9,209 nucleotides of DNA from Candidatus Atribacteria bacterium 1244-E10-H5-B2 (lineage in GTDB: Bacteria; Atribacterota; JS1; SB-45; 34-128), in NCBI GenBank assembly GCA_003575245.1, contig NMQN01000652.1:1-9209 (forward strand), read 5' to 3'. This document shows, one piece after another, positions 1 through 7,320 of this stretch. Under the pieces are notes generated by a model. The model worked only from the letters and a program-made list of their open reading frames with translations, was not told the DNA's origin and did not search any database. Made by a program: the position numbers and the translations under genes. Numbering within the stretch: position 1 is the first letter of the stretch; the number at the start of each line of letters is the position of its first letter.

Positions 1-549
1 AGCGGATACACATTCATCGGCAACTATAAACTCCGGATTGGTAGCCAAAGCTCTGGCAATCCCTATCCTCTGCCTTTGTCCGCCACTAAATTCATGAGGG
101 TATCTATTTATCTGGTCTGGCAGAAGACCAACTTTTCTCATAATTTCTATTACTTTCTCTTCCCGCTCTTTTTTGGAAGCAGTCTTGTGTACTTCCATTG
201 GTTCAGCAATAGTTGCTCCTATGGTCATTCTGGGATCAAGAGAGCCAAAGGGGTCCTGATAAATAATCATCATTTTTCTTCTAAATTTTAGCATCTCTTT
301 TTTTCTTAAATGAGTTATTTCCTGACCATTAAAATATATTTTACCTTCTGTTGGGTCTAATATTCGCAGTATAGTTTTCCCACAGGTAGTCTTTCCGCAT
401 CCCGATTCTCCCACAAGACCAAGAATTTCTTTCTCCTCTACATAAAAACTTACATCATCTACAGCTTTAACAGCCTCTTTTTTACCCAAAGGTGATTTGC
501 CTATCCAGAACCATTTTTTTAGATTTTTAACTTCTACCAATTTTTCCAT
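1..549 (-). CDS. dppF: Dipeptide/oligopeptide ABC transporter ATP-binding protein, DppF/OppF type (3' end cut by window edge)
   Basis: One of the two cytoplasmic ATPases that power a peptide importer; it would pair with the DppD-type ATPase encoded just upstream. The first 183 residues are present, from ATG at 549 to the window edge. Visible: Walker A GESGCGKT (residues 48-55), Q-loop in IIYQDPFGSLDP (95-106), ABC signature FSGGQ (154-158) and Walker B FIVADE (174-179), followed by the start of the D-loop (VSA). The H-loop and the C-terminal oligopeptide-transporter domain lie beyond position 1; such proteins are usually about 320 residues. The start lies 5 bp after the dppD stop, and an AAGGAG ribosome binding site lies inside the end of dppD, about 12 nt upstream. 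This implies co-transcription and perhaps translational coupling. Whether dipeptides or longer peptides are carried cannot be told from the ATPase. Confidence 0.95.
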   Translation of the reverse strand, partial: MEKLVEVKNLKKWFWIGKSPLGKKEAVKAVDDVSFYVEEKEILGLVGESGCGKTTCGKTILRILDPTEGKIYFNGQEITHLRKKEMLKFRRKMMIIYQDPFGSLDPRMTIGATIAEPMEVHKTASKKEREEKVIEIMRKVGLLPDQINRYPHEFSGGQRQRIGIARALATNPEFIVADECVSA

Positions 550-554
550 TCTAC

Positions 555-1538
555 TTATTTACTCCTTATCCTCTTCTTGACTAAATGACATTTCACCAGA
601 TGAGAATTTTCTATCTCTATCAGTTCTGGCATCTCTTCAACACATCTTTTGAAACAAAAATCACATCTGGGATGAAATGGACATCCTGAAGGTAAATCAA
701 GGAGATTGGGAACTATACCCGGAATTGCATCAAGATGTTCCGTTTCAACATTCATTCTGGGTATTGATTTACTTAACCCTTTGGTATAAGGATGAAGAGG
801 ATTGCTAAAAAGTGTATATACATCGGTATATTCTACAATATGCCCGGCATACATTACCGCTACATTATCACACATTTCAGCGATTACTCCCAGATCATGA
901 GTTATTAACATTACCGAGGCACCAAATTTATCTTTTAAATCATTAATTAATCTTAAAATCTGAGCTTGAATGGTAACATCAAGGGCGGTGGTAGGTTCAT
1001 CAGCGATAAGTAAGGTGGGATTACAAGATAGAGCCATGGCAATCATCACTCTCTGCCTCATCCCTCCGGATAACTCATGAGGGTAATTATCTATTCTCTT
1101 CTCTACATCCGGTATCCCTACAATCTTTAATATCTCTTTAGCCTTTTTTCTTGCCTTTTCTTTATTTAGACCCTGATGCAATTGAATAGCTTCTACAATT
1201 TCATGACCGATAGTAAATACCGGGTCTAATGAAGTCATGGGTTCCTGGAAGATCATAGATATTTTCTTCCCTCTTATCTTTCTAATCTCTTTATCATTTA
1301 ATTTCAAAAGGTCCTTGCCTTCAAAGTATATTTCTCCTTTCACAATCTTTCCCGGAGGATAAGGAATTAATTTCATAACCGACAGGGCAGTGACACTCTT
1401 ACCACTTCCGGATTCTCCTACAATTCCTAAAGTTTCCCCCTGGTTAATTTTAAAACTGATTCCATCTACAGCCTTTACTGTTCCTTCATGGGTAAAAAAG
1501 TGAGTTTTTAAATTTTTTATTTCCAGTAATGTTTTCAT
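555..1538 (-). CDS. dppD: Dipeptide/oligopeptide ABC transporter ATP-binding protein, DppD/OppD type
   Basis: Complete 327-residue ATPase subunit of the peptide importer. Walker A GESGSGKS (41-48), Q98 in [12 protein letters not shown], signature LSGGM (157-161), Walker B LLIADE (176-181), D-loop ALD and H214 in the H-loop (LITHD) are all intact, so it should hydrolyse ATP. The C-terminal oligopeptide-transporter domain carries cysteines C286, C292, C299 and C317 in the spacing known for the [4Fe-4S] site of DppD-like ATPases; C295 is an extra cysteine. Length is normal for the family. It lies third in the permease-ATPase block, 65 bp after dppC; that gap contains a REP-like hairpin. The ribosome binding site is poor: AGGA lies about 16 nt before the ATG, so translation may be weaker than for its neighbours. 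The ATG at 1538 gives the usual family N-terminus. Confidence 0.96.
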   Translation of the reverse strand: MKTLLEIKNLKTHFFTHEGTVKAVDGISFKINQGETLGIVGESGSGKSVTALSVMKLIPYPPGKIVKGEIYFEGKDLLKLNDKEIRKIRGKKISMIFQEPMTSLDPVFTIGHEIVEAIQLHQGLNKEKARKKAKEILKIVGIPDVEKRIDNYPHELSGGMRQRVMIAMALSCNPTLLIADEPTTALDVTIQAQILRLINDLKDKFGASVMLITHDLGVIAEMCDNVAVMYAGHIVEYTDVYTLFSNPLHPYTKGLSKSIPRMNVETEHLDAIPGIVPNLLDLPSGCPFHPRCDFCFKRCVEEMPELIEIENSHLVKCHLVKKRIRSK

Positions 1539-1573
1539 AGCTTGCGTTACTTTATCCTATTTTATAAATTTAG

Positions 1574-1603
1574 AGGAACGGAGAACCGTCCCCTGTACCA
1601 CCA
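1574..1603 (-). repeat. REP-like palindromic element between dppC and dppD
   Basis: Directly after the dppC stop codon the minus strand reads GGTGGTACAGGGGACGG, then loop TTCT, then CCGTTCCT. The arms (1586-1593 and 1574-1581) form an 8-bp stem with two G-T pairs and a 4-nt loop. This GC-rich segment contrasts with the AT-rich spacer around it. From memory, the core around GGGGACGGTTCT recurs in many anaerobe genomes and resembles the repeats that travel with REP-associated Y1 (RAYT) transposases; I could not verify this. No transposase is in the window. There is no T-tract, so it is not a typical terminator. It may stabilise or help process the operon mRNA, as REPs do in the E. coli malE-malF gap. 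Confidence 0.55.
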
Positions 1604-2485
1604 TTAAGTTTTCAGTCGAGGGTCTAAAATGTCTCGTAAACCATCTCCTAATAGGTTAAGGCCTATAACAGACAATAATATCGCTATTCCGGGAAAAGTT
1701 GCTGCCCACCATGCTCCACTCACAATATAGGAATAGCTCCTGGAGAGCATAGCCCCCCATTCCGGAATGGGAGGTTGAGCGCCTAAGCCTAAAAAACCGA
1801 GAGCTGCACAGTCTAAAATAGCAGTAGCTAACATCAAAGTGCCGTATACAATAACCGGGGCTATACTATTGGGTAGGACATGACGAAAGATAATTCTTGC
1901 ATCACTCGACCCGATTGCCTTTTGGACTTCAATATATTCCATTTCTTTAATGTAGAGTACCGAACTTCTGATAATTCTCGCCATCTGGGGGGTATAGACT
2001 ATACCGATAGCCACCATGGCCTTATCTAATCCCTGACCTAGCACAGTTACAATTACAATAGCCAGCAGTAATGCTGGAAAGGCAAACATAATATCAACCA
2101 CTCTCATAATCACTGCATCTACCCATCCTCCATAATAGCCTGCCAGTACTCCAAAGGTTATTCCCAGGAACATGGCAATTCCCACTGCTACAAAACCTGC
2201 ACTTAAGCTGACTCTGGCTCCGTAAAGAATTCTACTTAAAACACATCTCCCCAGGCCATCAGCCCCTAAGGGCATTTCTTCTATTCCATCTTCACTCCAG
2301 AATCCCGGTTTTAAAGCCTTGAAAAGTTCCGGAGGGGAAGGAGTAGGGCTATTAGGAGCAATATAATTAGCTAATACGGCACATAAAATTAGTATAACAA
2401 CAATTGCCAGACCAAAGACTGCTGATTTATTATATTTAAGCCTTCTTACTAACTCTTGGGTTTTAGTCTCTCTTGTTCTTTCCAT
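1604..2485 (-). CDS. dppC: Peptide ABC transporter permease, DppC/OppC type
   Basis: Inner-membrane permease subunit (293 residues) that forms the translocation pore with DppB. The N-terminus has a basic cytoplasmic segment and then a first membrane helix (about 22-42), as in the OppC_N domain. A periplasmic loop with LGADGLGR (73-80) follows; this motif is typical of DppC/OppC. Further membrane helices lie near 95-117, 130-150, 155-165, 205-230 and 260-280. The cytoplasmic EAA loop that docks on the ATPase is near 186-210 (EVQKAIGSSDARIIF); EAA is replaced by EVQ but the conserved glycine remains. The sequence ends in DPRLKT, the usual C-terminus. An AGG ribosome binding site lies about 8 nt before the ATG, and the gap to dppB is 9 bp, so the two are clearly co-transcribed. 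Confidence 0.96.
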   Translation of the reverse strand: MERTRETKTQELVRRLKYNKSAVFGLAIVVILILCAVLANYIAPNSPTPSPPELFKALKPGFWSEDGIEEMPLGADGLGRCVLSRILYGARVSLSAGFVAVGIAMFLGITFGVLAGYYGGWVDAVIMRVVDIMFAFPALLLAIVIVTVLGQGLDKAMVAIGIVYTPQMARIIRSSVLYIKEMEYIEVQKAIGSSDARIIFRHVLPNSIAPVIVYGTLMLATAILDCAALGFLGLGAQPPIPEWGAMLSRSYSYIVSGAWWAATFPGIAILLSVIGLNLLGDGLRDILDPRLKT

Positions 2486-2494
2486 TTTTTTTAC

Positions 2495-3499
2495 CTATCC
2501 GTAATGAATTCTTGGATCAATATAAACATAAACAATATCAGTTATTAAATTCACAATGACAAACATTAAAGCAAAAAATAATACACATCCCTGTACCACA
2601 GGATAATCTCTCATATTTACTGCGTTTACCACATACCTTCCGATTCCCGGCCAAGAAAAAACCGTCTCCGTTAAAATAGCACCGGCAAGCAGCAAACCAA
2701 AATTTAATCCGATTACGGTAATTACCGGGATCATGGCATTTCTTACTGCATGTTTATAAATTACTATTCTTTCTGATAATCCTTTAGCTCTTTCTGTTCT
2801 GATAAAATCCTGCCTTAATACTTCTAACATACTTGACCTGGTGACACGGGCAATAGTAGCCATAGGTATAGTAGACAGAGCAACAGAAGGCAAGATTAAA
2901 TAACGAAGCGAACTTATAAAAGCTGCAAAATTGCCGGTAATAAGACTATCCAACAGATAAAAACCGGTAATTCGCTGGAAAGATATCATCATACTTATAC
3001 GTCCACTGATAGGCAGCCACCTCAGATATACCCCGAAAATCATCATCAACATAATCCCTAACCAGAAAACCGGCATCGATATACCGAAGAGAGCTACTCC
3101 CATAAAGGAATAATCAAATATAGAATACTGACGGGAGGCAGAGATAATTCCGGCAATACAACCTATGATTATAGCAAAAATCATGGCAAACATAGTAAGC
3201 TCAATTGTATTGGGAAATCTTTCCAATATCTCTTTAGTTACATATTCGTTAGAGACTATTGAGCGCCCCAGATCGCCATGTAAGATCTGTTTGAGCCAGA
3301 TCCAATATTGAGTGGAGAGGGGTTTATCTAACCCGTATTTTTCTCTGATGGAACTGATAACCTGAGGAGAGGCATGTTGTCCGGCCATAGTTATTGCCGG
3401 ATCACCGGGGGCTAAACGAATTAAAGAAAAGGCGAGAATTGAAACTCCTAATAGTACTGGAATCAACATAAATAGTCTTTTGGTAATGTACCACTTCAT
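2495..3499 (-). CDS. dppB: Peptide ABC transporter permease, DppB/OppB type
   Basis: Inner-membrane permease subunit (334 residues), partner of DppC. The N-terminal helix (about 9-29) is followed by RLAPGDP (28-34), the hallmark of the DppB/OppB N-terminal domain, then a periplasmic segment containing YGLDKPL and LGRS. Membrane helices appear near 98-120, 130-158, 198-218, 255-280 and 303-325. The EAA loop is near 235-265, beginning TERAKGLSERIVIYKHAVRN, with the conserved glycine at 240. The C-terminus YIDPRIHYG is typical of the family. An AGGA ribosome binding site lies 8-9 nt before the ATG. The gene is separated from dppA by 181 bp holding two hairpins, so it is probably expressed by read-through of the dppA transcript; I see no strong promoter of its own. 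Confidence 0.96.
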   Translation of the reverse strand: MKWYITKRLFMLIPVLLGVSILAFSLIRLAPGDPAITMAGQHASPQVISSIREKYGLDKPLSTQYWIWLKQILHGDLGRSIVSNEYVTKEILERFPNTIELTMFAMIFAIIIGCIAGIISASRQYSIFDYSFMGVALFGISMPVFWLGIMLMMIFGVYLRWLPISGRISMMISFQRITGFYLLDSLITGNFAAFISSLRYLILPSVALSTIPMATIARVTRSSMLEVLRQDFIRTERAKGLSERIVIYKHAVRNAMIPVITVIGLNFGLLLAGAILTETVFSWPGIGRYVVNAVNMRDYPVVQGCVLFFALMFVIVNLITDIVYVYIDPRIHYG

Positions 3500-3580
3500 C
3501 TAATAATTCCTAATCTGTTTTTAATTATACTTATACTATTATACTTTTTAACCATCATAATGCAACAAAAAAAAGATAAA

Positions 3581-3609
3581 AAAAATGTGCTTTTTTTAAG
3601 CACATTTTT
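3581..3609 (-). terminator. Rho-independent terminator or attenuator after dppA
   Basis: A perfect 12-bp inverted repeat (3581-3592 with 3598-3609; core TGTGCTT with AAGCACA) has a 5-nt loop. On the minus strand it is followed by a run of T (ATTTTTTTTATCTTTTTTTT), the standard layout of an intrinsic terminator. It lies downstream of dppA and upstream of dppB. In binding-protein-dependent transporter operons such a partial terminator commonly keeps the binding protein more abundant than the membrane subunits. The core is only moderately GC-rich, so some read-through is expected. Confidence 0.8.
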
Positions 3610-3619
3610 ATTTTATTCA

Positions 3620-3648
3620 GGGAAGGGGTGAATTAGTCACCCCTTCCC
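3620..3648 (-). terminator. GC-rich hairpin just after dppA (mRNA 3'-end stabiliser or upstream part of terminator)
   Basis: A perfect 12-bp inverted repeat (3620-3631 with 3637-3648; GGGAAGGGGTGA with its complement) with a 5-nt loop starts 33 bp past the dppA stop. It is the stronger of the two hairpins here but is not directly followed by a T-tract on the minus strand. It therefore fits a barrier to 3' exonuclease decay of the dppA message better than a terminator by itself. It could also work in tandem with the T-tailed hairpin 11 bp further on. Confidence 0.6.
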
Positions 3649-3680
3649 GTTTACGGAAATTCAAACCAAGAGAATTTCTT

Positions 3681-5315
3681 CTATTCTACTGATACCGGAT
3701 AGAAGAATTTTCTTGAGGTAGGATGAAGAACATAACCCTGTATATTTACTCTGAAAGCTACAGTCTGAGTAGCATGCGCTAAATAGACAAAGCCAGCATT
3801 TTCATGAATCATTTCCTGAGATTTCCTATAATATGCTGCTCTCTTTTCAATATCGTAAGTTGCTAAAGCTGCTGAAAGTAATTCCTGGTTAGTATTATTA
3901 GTATAGAAGGAATAATTGCCAGCTGCACCTATGGAACAAACATTAGCACCATACAATACATTCATAAAATTATCCGGGTCTCCATTATCACCGGTCCACC
4001 CTAAAAGGCACATTTGGTGTTTTCCTTCTTCAGTTTCCTGCAGATAGGTTCCCCAATCCACCTGATAAATGTTTACCTTTATTCCTACAGCCCCTAAATA
4101 ACTCTGAATAGCTTCCCCGATCTTGGGAGGATCAAACATATATGGTCTGGAAACCGGCATTACATGAAGAGTGACTTCAAAACCATCCGGATATCCCGCT
4201 TCTGCCAGTAATGTTTTAGCTTTTGCCGGGTCATAAGGATAATCTGCAATAGCATCATTGTATCCTAACATAAATGGAGGCATTCCGTTTTTGGCCTTAA
4301 TTGCTGTTCCCATATAAATATTATCTACTATCGATTGTTTATCAATAGCCATATTAATTGCCTGTCTTACTTTCTTTTTAGTAAGGGGTTCAAAATATCC
4401 GGGGGTTTTAACCAGGGGCTCATCTGCTATATCACGTACACCGTTTTTATTGGCATCAATATATCCGTATCCGCTATTCATAGCCATATATCCGATATTC
4501 ATTCCTGGTTCTGCTAAAAGTTTCAAATCTTTATTAGCCTTTATTTTGTCAAAATGAGCAGGATTGAGATGTTCTATCCCCTGCACTTCACCTACTTCTA
4601 AAGCCATAAGACGAGCCGAAGGATCAGGAATAACTTTAAAGATTAATTTATCCAAACTAGCTCTTTCCCTCCAATAATTCTCATTGGCTTCTAAGGTAAT
4701 ATGGTCATCTTTTACCCATTCGACAAATTTGAAAGGACCGGTGCCACAGGGATTTTTGAAGGCGTCTCCTTTATATTTTTCCGCATTGGTGGGACTTACA
4801 ATACAAACCGTAAACATGGCAAGACTGGTCATAATAGAGGCATTCGGTCTTTTTAAGACAAATTTTACCGTGTAATCATCAATCTTTTCCATCTTTTCTA
4901 CATCACCGAACATCCATCCCCAGTAAGACCATTCGCCATATTGATTATAAGGATGGGTGGTGTCATACTGACGGGCAAAGGAAAAGACCACTGCATCTGC
5001 ATTAAAATCAGTCCCGTCATGAAATTTAACCCCTTTTCTCAAGTTAAAAACAATCTCTGTCCCATCTGCTGATGGTTCCCAGGAGGTAGCTAAACAAGGT
5101 TGTATCAATACAGAACCTGTTTCATATTCAACCAAGCCTTCGAAGATATTATCCATCCTCTGAATGGATTCTCCATCAGTTACATCTGCAGGGTCCAATC
5201 TAACTGCATCTCCGCTACTACCAAATACCAGAGTACCTTCTGCAGAAGCTGCACCCACTACACTAAATACTAATCCTACTGTTAACAATAAAACTACAAA
5301 CAATTTACTTTTCAT
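3681..5315 (-). CDS. dppA: Peptide ABC transporter substrate-binding protein (SBP_bac_5 family, DppA-like)
   Basis: Extracytoplasmic peptide-binding protein of 544 residues, the normal family length. It has a Sec signal peptide: basic MKSK, a hydrophobic core, and a signal peptidase I site ASA|EG near 25/26. There is no lipobox cysteine, so it should be a soluble periplasmic-type protein. The family signature LRKGVKFHDGTDFNADAVVF lies at 92-111, GTGPFKFVEW at 191-200, and the C-lobe motif GWTGDNGDPDNF at 439-450 resembles dipeptide-binding proteins. An unusual segment near 283-310 contains a calcium-loop-like DANKNGVRDIAD (287-298). The ribosome binding site GAAAGGAG is excellent. It is first in the dpp operon and is followed by two hairpins, which suggests it is made in excess over the permeases. 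Ligand specificity (di- versus oligopeptide, or another small solute) is not certain from sequence. Confidence 0.95.
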   Translation of the reverse strand: MKSKLFVVLLLTVGLVFSVVGAASAEGTLVFGSSGDAVRLDPADVTDGESIQRMDNIFEGLVEYETGSVLIQPCLATSWEPSADGTEIVFNLRKGVKFHDGTDFNADAVVFSFARQYDTTHPYNQYGEWSYWGWMFGDVEKMEKIDDYTVKFVLKRPNASIMTSLAMFTVCIVSPTNAEKYKGDAFKNPCGTGPFKFVEWVKDDHITLEANENYWRERASLDKLIFKVIPDPSARLMALEVGEVQGIEHLNPAHFDKIKANKDLKLLAEPGMNIGYMAMNSGYGYIDANKNGVRDIADEPLVKTPGYFEPLTKKKVRQAINMAIDKQSIVDNIYMGTAIKAKNGMPPFMLGYNDAIADYPYDPAKAKTLLAEAGYPDGFEVTLHVMPVSRPYMFDPPKIGEAIQSYLGAVGIKVNIYQVDWGTYLQETEEGKHQMCLLGWTGDNGDPDNFMNVLYGANVCSIGAAGNYSFYTNNTNQELLSAALATYDIEKRAAYYRKSQEMIHENAGFVYLAHATQTVAFRVNIQGYVLHPTSRKFFYPVSVE

Positions 5316-5320
5316 GTTTA

Positions 5321-5330
5321 TTCTCCTTTC
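5321..5330 (-). promoter_or_regulatory. dppA: Strong ribosome binding site of dppA
   Basis: The minus strand reads GAAAGGAGAA followed by TAAAC and the ATG at 5315. This near-perfect Shine-Dalgarno at good spacing fixes the start and fits a highly translated binding protein. Confidence 0.85.
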
Positions 5331-5384
5331 TAATTAATACTTTTCACATTAATTAAAACACCCAATTAATTCTTTAAATAATTT

Positions 5385-5400
5385 CCCTCCTTTCTTTCTT
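5385..5400 (-). promoter_or_regulatory. Second Shine-Dalgarno-like sequence without a start codon in the dppA leader
   Basis: The minus strand reads AAGAAAGAAAGGAGGG, a better Shine-Dalgarno than most in the window, yet no ATG, GTG or TTG occurs within 12 nt downstream (the nearest TTG is about 19 nt away and opens only 11 codons). It lies about 70 nt before the dppA start, within the presumed leader. It may be chance in purine-rich DNA, a ribosome standby site, or the remnant of a leader peptide. Confidence 0.3.
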
Positions 5401-5436
5401 ATTCTTAATTGTATCGCAGTGGCGAATTTAATTTAA

Positions 5437-5465
5437 ATTATACATAAATAAGTTAATATCTTAAA
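5437..5465 (-). promoter_or_regulatory. Candidate promoter of the dpp operon
   Basis: A perfect -10 hexamer TATAAT lies at 5437-5442 on the minus strand, about 120 nt before the dppA start. The -35 at 17-bp spacing (5460-5465, TTTAAG) matches consensus at only three of six positions. Surrounding DNA is so AT-rich that a TATAAT by chance is plausible. The site sits just after the stop of the upstream cell-wall hydrolase gene, where an operon promoter would be expected. Confidence 0.4.
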
Positions 5466-5476
5466 AAGTAATTTAT

Positions 5477-6937
5477 TTATTTTAAATACGATAGAGGATT
5501 AACCGGCTTGCCGTTTAATCTTATTTCAAAATGGAGGTGGGAACCGGTAGCATTTCCAGTTCTTCCTATCTTGGCAATTACACTACCCCTGTTCACATAC
5601 TGACCTTTCTTCACTAAATTTACCGAGTTATGACCATATACTGTAGAATGTCCCCCGTCATGACTTAAGATAATTACATTACCAAATCCTCGCATATAAC
5701 CAGTATAGCTTACCCTGCCCCTCTCGGCAGCTACTATATTAGTCCCGGTAGAACCACCAATATCTATACCAGCATGAAAATCTCTCCTTCCGCTTATAAC
5801 TCTTATCCCATAAGGAGAAGTAATCCTTCCTCTTACCGGCCAGATAAAATTAGCTATATTGCTACGGGCTCCAGGTACATTAGGAATTCTCAATTGCTGT
5901 CCTGCAGAAATTCTGGAAGCATCAGTAATACTATTAGCTGCTATAATAGCCTCTAATTTTACATTATACTCGCGCGAAATACTCCAGAGGTTTTCTCCTT
6001 TTTTTACATAATAAATTATTTCCTCCGCTGCAGTTTCCTGATTATATCCTTCTGCTTTGGCAATATCTACATTAGTTATGGGCAGCTTCAATTTTTGACC
6101 TATAGACAGTCGGGATATTTCTTTTAAGTTACTGGCAGAGATGATAGAAATCATCTTTACATCATATCTCTGGGATATGCTCCACAAGGTATCTCCTTTT
6201 ACCACAGTATAAGTTATAATGGTTGGTTCCTGTTTCTGATTAGAGTCAGATACTCCTCCTCCTATTGCGGGGATTTCTAATTTTTGGCCAAGTGATAAGA
6301 AATCTTTGTCTTTAAAATTATTTATATCAATAATAACTTCCACTGAAACTCCATATTTTCGAGAAATATCCCATAGATTATCACCTGCTTTAACTGTATA
6401 AACAATCGGTTCTGCATTTTCGGGCTGACTGACATTATCGTTAATGTTATTATTCTTTTTATCAATAACTGCCTGGTTAACAATATTTGTCTTAGCAACA
6501 GCATTTTTGTGCGAAGGTATACTCATTTCCTGCCCTATAGAAATTAATTCTGAATTAGCAATGTTATTATTAGCAAGAATTAGATCTACAGAAAGATTAT
6601 ATTTTTGGGCAATTGACCATAAAGTCTCTCCCCTTTTTACGATATGCATAGTATAATCAGCGGCAGGGAGATTATCTTGAGGGATTTTAATTATCTGACT
6701 GATGGATAAAGTATCTTTATCTTTAATATTATTAAAAGCTAAGATTAGTTTCAAGGATGTATTGTATTGTTTGGAGATGCTCCATAGAGTATCGCCCTTG
6801 GTTACTTTATGTATGATAAATTCATCATTATTATCAGCAAAAGAGTAAAAAGGAATAGAAAAGATAAACAATAAAAGCAAGGTAACTAAAATAATAGAAT
6901 TTTTCTTATCTCTATTATGTTTTTGAGCTAAATACAT
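5477..6937 (-). CDS. Cell-wall hydrolase with five LysM modules and a C-terminal M23 (LytM) peptidase domain
   Basis: A 486-residue secreted or membrane-anchored peptidoglycan endopeptidase. The basic N-terminus is followed by a hydrophobic segment (about 14-33) that is a signal peptide or anchor. Five LysM peptidoglycan-binding modules follow at about 42-86, 97-141, 178-223, 241-286 and 307-352; each has the G-[DE]-[TN]-LW-[SD]-I core and ends in an I/L-P motif. An Asn-rich linker (about 142-177) separates modules two and three. The M23 domain spans about 366-484 and keeps the zinc and catalytic residues: H388 and D392 (HAGID), H436 (YGH), and H467/H469 (HLHFE). It is therefore predicted active, unlike degenerate EnvC/NlpD-type activators. 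The AGGGAG ribosome binding site lies 8 nt before the ATG. It precedes the dpp operon by 161 bp. I see no clear terminator after it and no convincing promoter in the 120 bp before it. Confidence 0.95.
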   Translation of the reverse strand: MYLAQKHNRDKKNSIILVTLLLLFIFSIPFYSFADNNDEFIIHKVTKGDTLWSISKQYNTSLKLILAFNNIKDKDTLSISQIIKIPQDNLPAADYTMHIVKRGETLWSIAQKYNLSVDLILANNNIANSELISIGQEMSIPSHKNAVAKTNIVNQAVIDKKNNNINDNVSQPENAEPIVYTVKAGDNLWDISRKYGVSVEVIIDINNFKDKDFLSLGQKLEIPAIGGGVSDSNQKQEPTIITYTVVKGDTLWSISQRYDVKMISIISASNLKEISRLSIGQKLKLPITNVDIAKAEGYNQETAAEEIIYYVKKGENLWSISREYNVKLEAIIAANSITDASRISAGQQLRIPNVPGARSNIANFIWPVRGRITSPYGIRVISGRRDFHAGIDIGGSTGTNIVAAERGRVSYTGYMRGFGNVIILSHDGGHSTVYGHNSVNLVKKGQYVNRGSVIAKIGRTGNATGSHLHFEIRLNGKPVNPLSYLK

Positions 6938-7057
6938 CCTCTGTTCTCCCTTACTTAGAAATTAATAACCATAAATGAGGTAAAAAATAAGCAATTAAGA
7001 AGTTTCCTCAGGCAGTTATTTTTTTTAATTTTAGCAAGGACTTTATGATTTGTTTTA

Positions 7058-7237
7058 CTATTTCTTGTTCTTCTTGGGTTTCTTTTCTAAAAAATTATCA
7101 ATAACATCCCTTTTGAAGCGCCAGATTCTTCCAATTTTAACTGCCGGAATCTTATTAGTTCTTGCCCATTGATAGACAGTAAGAGGTTTTACTTGTAAAT
7201 ATTTCGCTACTTGTTTTGCAGTTAAATATTCTTCCAT
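7058..7237 (-). CDS. Small excisionase-family (HTH_17 / MerR-like) DNA-binding protein, 59 residues
   Basis: The 59-residue product starts MEEYLTAKQVAKYLQVKPLT, continues VYQWARTNKIPAVKIGRIWR, and ends in a lysine-rich tail (KKPKKNKK). The pattern is the winged-helix HTH_17 fold of phage excisionases and BldC-like regulators: helix-turn-helix at about 5-25, the conserved W24, then the wing [IL]-P-x-x-K-I-G-x-x-W-R-F at 30-41. The start is set by a strong GGGAGGT ribosome binding site 7-8 nt before the ATG, and a consensus-like promoter lies 40 bp further upstream. No integrase or phage gene is nearby, so a role as a stand-alone transcriptional regulator or nucleoid-type protein is as likely as excision. 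The targets cannot be inferred; the upstream palindromes or the next gene's promoter region are possibilities. The gene lies 120 bp before the LysM-M23 gene. Confidence 0.85.
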   Translation of the reverse strand: MEEYLTAKQVAKYLQVKPLTVYQWARTNKIPAVKIGRIWRFKRDVIDNFLEKKPKKNKK

Positions 7238-7278
7238 TCTATAAACCTCCCTTGATTTATTCTAAATCTCTTTATAAT

Positions 7279-7307
7279 ATATTATTGTTTTTTGATGATT
7301 TTGTCAA
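7279..7307 (-). promoter_or_regulatory. Sigma70-type promoter of the HTH_17 gene
   Basis: The minus strand has a perfect -35 TTGACA (7302-7307), a 17-bp spacer and a -10 TAATAT (7279-7284; four of six consensus positions). The expected start of transcription is near 7272, leaving a leader of roughly 35 nt with a GGGAGGT ribosome binding site before the ATG at 7237. This is the best promoter in the window. Confidence 0.8.
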
Positions 7308-7320
7308 TTTTTTTTATATC

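Noticed and set aside
76..291. Plus-strand open frame opposite dppF
   Set aside because: It lies entirely antisense to a conserved ABC ATPase with intact motifs and reads as a shadow frame. The same applies to other plus-strand frames opposite dppA, the LysM-M23 gene and slt.
5477..6937. Degenerate (non-catalytic) M23 domain of EnvC/NlpD type
   Set aside because: All expected zinc and catalytic residues (H388, D392, H436, H467, H469) are present, so an active peptidase is the better call.
6938..7057. Promoter or terminator between the HTH_17 and LysM-M23 genes
   Set aside because: TTGCTT and several AT-rich hexamers occur on the minus strand, but none pair at 16-18 bp with a good -10, and no stable hairpin with a T-tract is present. 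I see nothing reliable in this 120-bp gap.
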